A DNA stretch of 64,000 bases from positions 14,910,023 through 14,974,022 of the forward strand of contig CM034609.1 of NCBI GenBank assembly GCA_020091685.1. The letters are read 5' to 3'. This document shows positions 60,682-64,000 of the stretch, piece after piece. Position 1 is the first letter of the stretch; each line of letters begins with the position of its first letter. The DNA is from Lutjanus erythropterus. Its lineage: Eukaryota > Chordata > Actinopteri > Lutjaniformes > Lutjanidae. The notes under the pieces are model-generated. The model was not told where the DNA came from, did no database searches, and worked only from the letters and a program-made list of their open reading frames with translations. Made by a program: the position numbers and the translations under genes.

Positions 60682-61240
60682 TTACATTCATATGCACCCT
60701 ATAATTGGAGAGAAGGAAGGAAAGCAAAGCTGAGAAAGAGAGGTAAGTGTCAAGAATGATGGGAAAATGAGAAATAAGAAACATAGAATTCCTGAGTAAC
60801 CACAAGCAGCAGCATAAATAAAGTCAGCTATGGAGTACGCAAAGAAATATGCAGGCCGAAGAATCAGTTGGTCTCTATTTGGACAAAAAAATAACACAAT
60901 ATATTCATAATATTTTAAAACAATCAGAATGAAAAAGAAAAGAAAAAAGAAAAAATATGTCTCAAATTAGATTCAATGAATTCATGGGGTGTGATGTGGC
61001 TTAGTTTGTTGCCCACAGATGCACTCACTCAGTGTGATATTTAATAAAGTTGTTGTTTTTTAAAATATATTTAAATTTTAAATACATACCAGCCAAGCTT
61101 TACACAGTACTGAAGACATGAGGCGGCCCTGCTCTCTACCTCTCCCAACACAAGCAAGCACTTCCAAGCTGTTTTTTTTTATTTCATTACTATTATTTTT
61201 TAATGTCATTATAATCATTTTATATCATGAATCAAATGTA
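60680..61240. other. Intergenic sequence, no gene seen
   Basis: Nothing supported. Confidence 0.5.
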
Positions 61241-61595
61241 CACTGTAAAAAAAAAAGCTGAGAAAACTCCAACTCTTAAGTTTGAAATACACTAAAAAAA
61301 TAAATAAATAAGTTTCCCAGCCTATAATGTTTTGAAGAGATGATTTCAAAAATTCTTGAGTAAATCAATTAAAATGAAAGTGAATAATGGTTAATAACTG
61401 AACATTTTCAGTTGCAGCCCTTTGAAAATAATGATAAAGCGGGTTCACAGCTCACTATGAACAATTTTGGAAACAGAATTCTGGGGGTTTCTAAAACTCA
61501 AAGATTCAAGTTTATCTAAAGAGGAAAATTAAATTATCTTAAAAGATTATAGGGTATAGATTTGACTTAAAACAAAAAAAAATTTTGTGAAGTGA
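61241..61595. mobile_element. CACTGTAAAAA-ended MITE with inverted core
   Basis: It starts CACTGTAAAAAAAAAAGCTG. Its core (GTTCACAGCTCACTATGAAC, then GGGGGTTTCTAAAACTCAAA) is the reverse complement of the core of the copy at 16786-17209. The right end is not clear. Confidence 0.6.
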
Positions 61596-61667
61596 AGTGA
61601 GTGTAATCAGCTTCTTCTTCTTTTTTTTTTTTTTTACACCGGATACATCAAATCATGTTATAGATCA

Positions 61668-61960
61668 GGGGTGTCATTTAGGCCACACACAGCCCAGTTT
61701 GATCTCAAATGGTCCAGACCAGTAAAACCACTGCACTGTAACAGTACTTCCAAATTACAGAACAGATGACGGACAGCTTGAGATGTCTTAAGAAAATTAA
61801 ATGCAATTTCAACAATATAAATCAAAGAATAGCATGCATTCACTTGAAAATTAGAATTAATAACTTTTCTGCAACTTTGACACTTTTCACATAAAGTTAA
61901 CACACCTCCTTTCACTATCATATTGGTTTAAAGTTGGAGGATGAAATCAGCACACATGCA
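61668..61960 (+). mobile_element. hAT-like MITE fragment (CAGGGGTGTCA end)
   Basis: It begins TCAGGGGTGTCATTTAGGCC and continues CCCAGTTTGATCTCAAATGG and TCCAGACCAGTAAAACCACT, which I recognise as the left part of a common fish hAT-type MITE. The right terminus is not seen. Confidence 0.55.
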
Positions 61961-63341
61961 TGCTGCGTGTCAAAGCTGGAGGAGATGTAGGCTACAGGGT
62001 GTTGCTGAGTTGCTTAGCAGAGCATCAGTCCCTTTTTCTAAACATGGGAAAGTTAAATGCAATTAATTTCTCTTAATTGTTTTGGGGAAATAAAGGCAAA
62101 GTTTGCTTTGTAAGATAGTTTGTCTTTCTTCTCTCTGGCAGCAAGTTGACACTATTAAACTTCACTTGATTCCTGAGATTATTCAGTTAGACAATTAAGT
62201 TTTTGATAAAGGGCTCATCTTAAAAAAAAGGGTTGTTGTGTAGTACTGGAAACTGTGACAATACTAGAATCTGTTTACATTAATTATGACATCATTACCT
62301 TCATGTGTGCACCATACAGAGATCATGGCATTGTTGATGTTATTCATGTTATTAGTTACATCTGTCTTTAACAGGCCAAAATGCCAAACAAAATGAGAAA
62401 GGCTAATTTCTTAGGATGCACCACAGTGTAGAAACAAAGGGTCCAACTGCAAGCTGAAGCATCACTAACCATTCACAGCTCCACACCTAGTGAGTATTGT
62501 GGATGTAATGTTACTGTATAACCTAATTTCTTAAGCTTACCAAACATCATGGTGTCAACTGGATGAAGTGGAAAGTTAGTCCCATTTTCCTTTGTGTTGT
62601 ACATATTATAATGATGATTTAAGAGTTAATAAATGTTCCATGTAGTCGTTCGACAAAACACTGAAATATCCTGGCGTACAGATAAGTAAAAAACTTGGAA
62701 TGGCTGTTTAATTCCAATTTGTTTAAGTTTGCCAACTTTGTCTCAAAAAAACCTGGAAAAGAAGGCGAGATAGATTATTTAATTGGTGTTTATTCTGATT
62801 TTTCCAGTGCTGCACAGTAAATATTTCTGAGAGTGATTTATTCATGTTGTTAACGGCCTGAAGGTCTGATCGTTGATGCTTTAGCTGTTGATTATTCCTG
62901 AGCTTCTTCTGTTGTTCACACGCTTCTCTTGGCTCCTGGTTTGTATGAATTTTTGGTGTCTTGTAAACTCCAGTGGGCTGGGAATAGTTGTATACATGAG
63001 ACCTACATTTTAAAAAATTACTTATCCATTCACACATTCATATAATTTCAAGAACTTTAAAAGTGTTTTTAAATTATTTGCTCACTGCAGTGATTTCTGC
63101 CCTCCAGTAACCTTCACCAGTTAGCCCATCTGGTTCTCGTCCCCCGCCTCCCTGCACTGCAGCAATAAGAGCACCTCTTCTCAGGGATATCACACCGCAA
63201 AGCAGTGAAAGGTCTGTTTTATTAAAAAAAAAGCCATCCTCCCAAACTACAGATCACTTTTCACGTTCAATCATGTAATCCCTGCACACCAACCTACCCA
63301 AATTCAACACTGCCAGGAAGTGAAAATAGCTACCTGGATAG

Positions 63342-63343
<2 letters not shown>
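61961..63343. other. Intergenic sequence, no gene seen
   Basis: The frame at 62723-63037 has no recognisable product. Confidence 0.5.

Positions 63344-63415
<72 letters not shown>
63344..63415 (+). repeat. (TG)n microsatellite
   Basis: About 36 units. The poly-His/Thr frame opposite is an artefact. Confidence 0.98.
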
Positions 63416-63417
<2 letters not shown>

Positions 63418-63465
63418 TTCTTACATATTTCTTTTGCAAATGATTGATGACAATTCAGCAGTAAG

Positions 63466-63963
63466 TTAAAGGGATAGTTCAGATTATTGACAGTCAGTCA
63501 AAAATATGTCAGTCACACAGTTAAGTTAACCAACACATAATTAATTTAAAAAAAAAAGTAAAAAAAAAAAAAAAAAGTTTTGTGAGGTGTTTTACTGAGC
63601 CCTTTTTATTTGTGTTGTTGTGTGACTTGAGTGAATCCAACTAACCTTTTAAAACACTGATGCAGTACAGTAACATGAACAATCTAACGAATCGAGGCAG
63701 TGGTAACCTGGTTGGTTTGATGAGAGTAACATCTGGCTTATATAACAGTTTTCCACTAGAAATGTAAAGTGGTGAAAATATTCTAATTATAACATACACT
63801 TAAAACTGATTTTTTTTTAAGTGTTCTTATTTTTAGGTAAAGTTTGTTTTGCAGCTGATACCACTCCACAGCAGTACATTGATTAGCTTCCTACACTGAG
63901 ACGCCCGCTGCTTCACCAAACCTCGTACCTCGTAAAATCAAATAATCCAAACTATCCCTTTAA
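63466..63963. mobile_element. Palindromic non-autonomous element, copy 3 (both ends present)
   Basis: Inverted terminal repeats TTAAAGGGATAGTTCAGATT (63466-63485) and AATCCAAACTATCCCTTTAA (63944-63963) bound the element. The interior shares GTAAAGTGGTGAAAATATTC and CACAGCAGTACATTGATTAG with copies at 354 and 54091. It is the best copy for defining the family ends. Confidence 0.8.
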
Positions 63964-64000
63964 AAAGTAACTGCACAAAAGAAAACTAATCCGATCATAA

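Noticed and set aside
60356-60805. 149-codon - strand frame
   Set aside because: Its middle is a translation of the AC array and the ends have no recognisable domain.
1-64000. CRISPR arrays, rRNA genes, full-length retroviruses or LTR elements
   Set aside because: I saw no regularly spaced repeat-spacer pattern, no rRNA core sequence and no paired long terminal repeats.
1-64000. mir-33b, hosted by SREBF1 in the same human region
   Set aside because: I did not see its GTGCATTGCTGTTGCATTGC-type sequence, and SREBF1 exons are not in the window.

Overview
The window is teleost nuclear DNA, most likely from a percomorph (spiny-rayed) fish. Two vertebrate genes with ordinary GT-AG introns lie near the left end. 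The rest is AT-rich intergenic sequence with CA/TG microsatellites and many degenerate short interspersed elements that I recognise by type as common in percomorph genomes. There are no bacterial genes, CRISPR arrays or operons. Most long reading frames are chance frames or run through repeats.

Genes: med9 (Mediator subunit 9; + strand; two coding exons, 6812-6900 and 7125-7344) and rasd1 (dexamethasone-induced Ras, Dexras1/AGS1; - strand; two coding exons, 10349-10079 and 9973-9450) stand tail to tail. The same convergent pair lies in human 17p11.2 (Smith-Magenis region), so this is conserved synteny. Both promoters carry CRE/ATF-type motifs. The rasd1 promoter has a tandem TGCGTCA pair about 65-75 bp upstream of a likely TATA-directed start, which fits its known induction by cAMP and hormones.

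Layout: 1-6.2 kb holds repeats, including a palindromic element and a nested DNA-transposon pair. 6.2-10.6 kb is the med9-rasd1 gene island. 10.6-56 kb is a roughly 45-kb gene desert of non-autonomous DNA elements, LINE 3' fragments, a hAT-type BED-finger relic and microsatellites. At 56.0-56.8 kb on the - strand there is a textbook promoter (CCAAT box, TATA-like box) with two short non-coding exons bounded by good splice sites. It is the start of a transcript whose body I could not find; pemt or an lncRNA are the candidates. 57-64 kb is again repeats, ending in a third copy of the palindromic element.

The points most worth checking are the orphan promoter and its exons, the duplicated segment that brackets rasd1, the CRE architecture of the two promoters, the nuclear-receptor half-site arrays carried by one dispersed repeat, and several near-perfect hairpins. 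I found no convincing new multi-gene system. Repeat family names rest on remembered sequence and visible terminal repeats, not on a database search.
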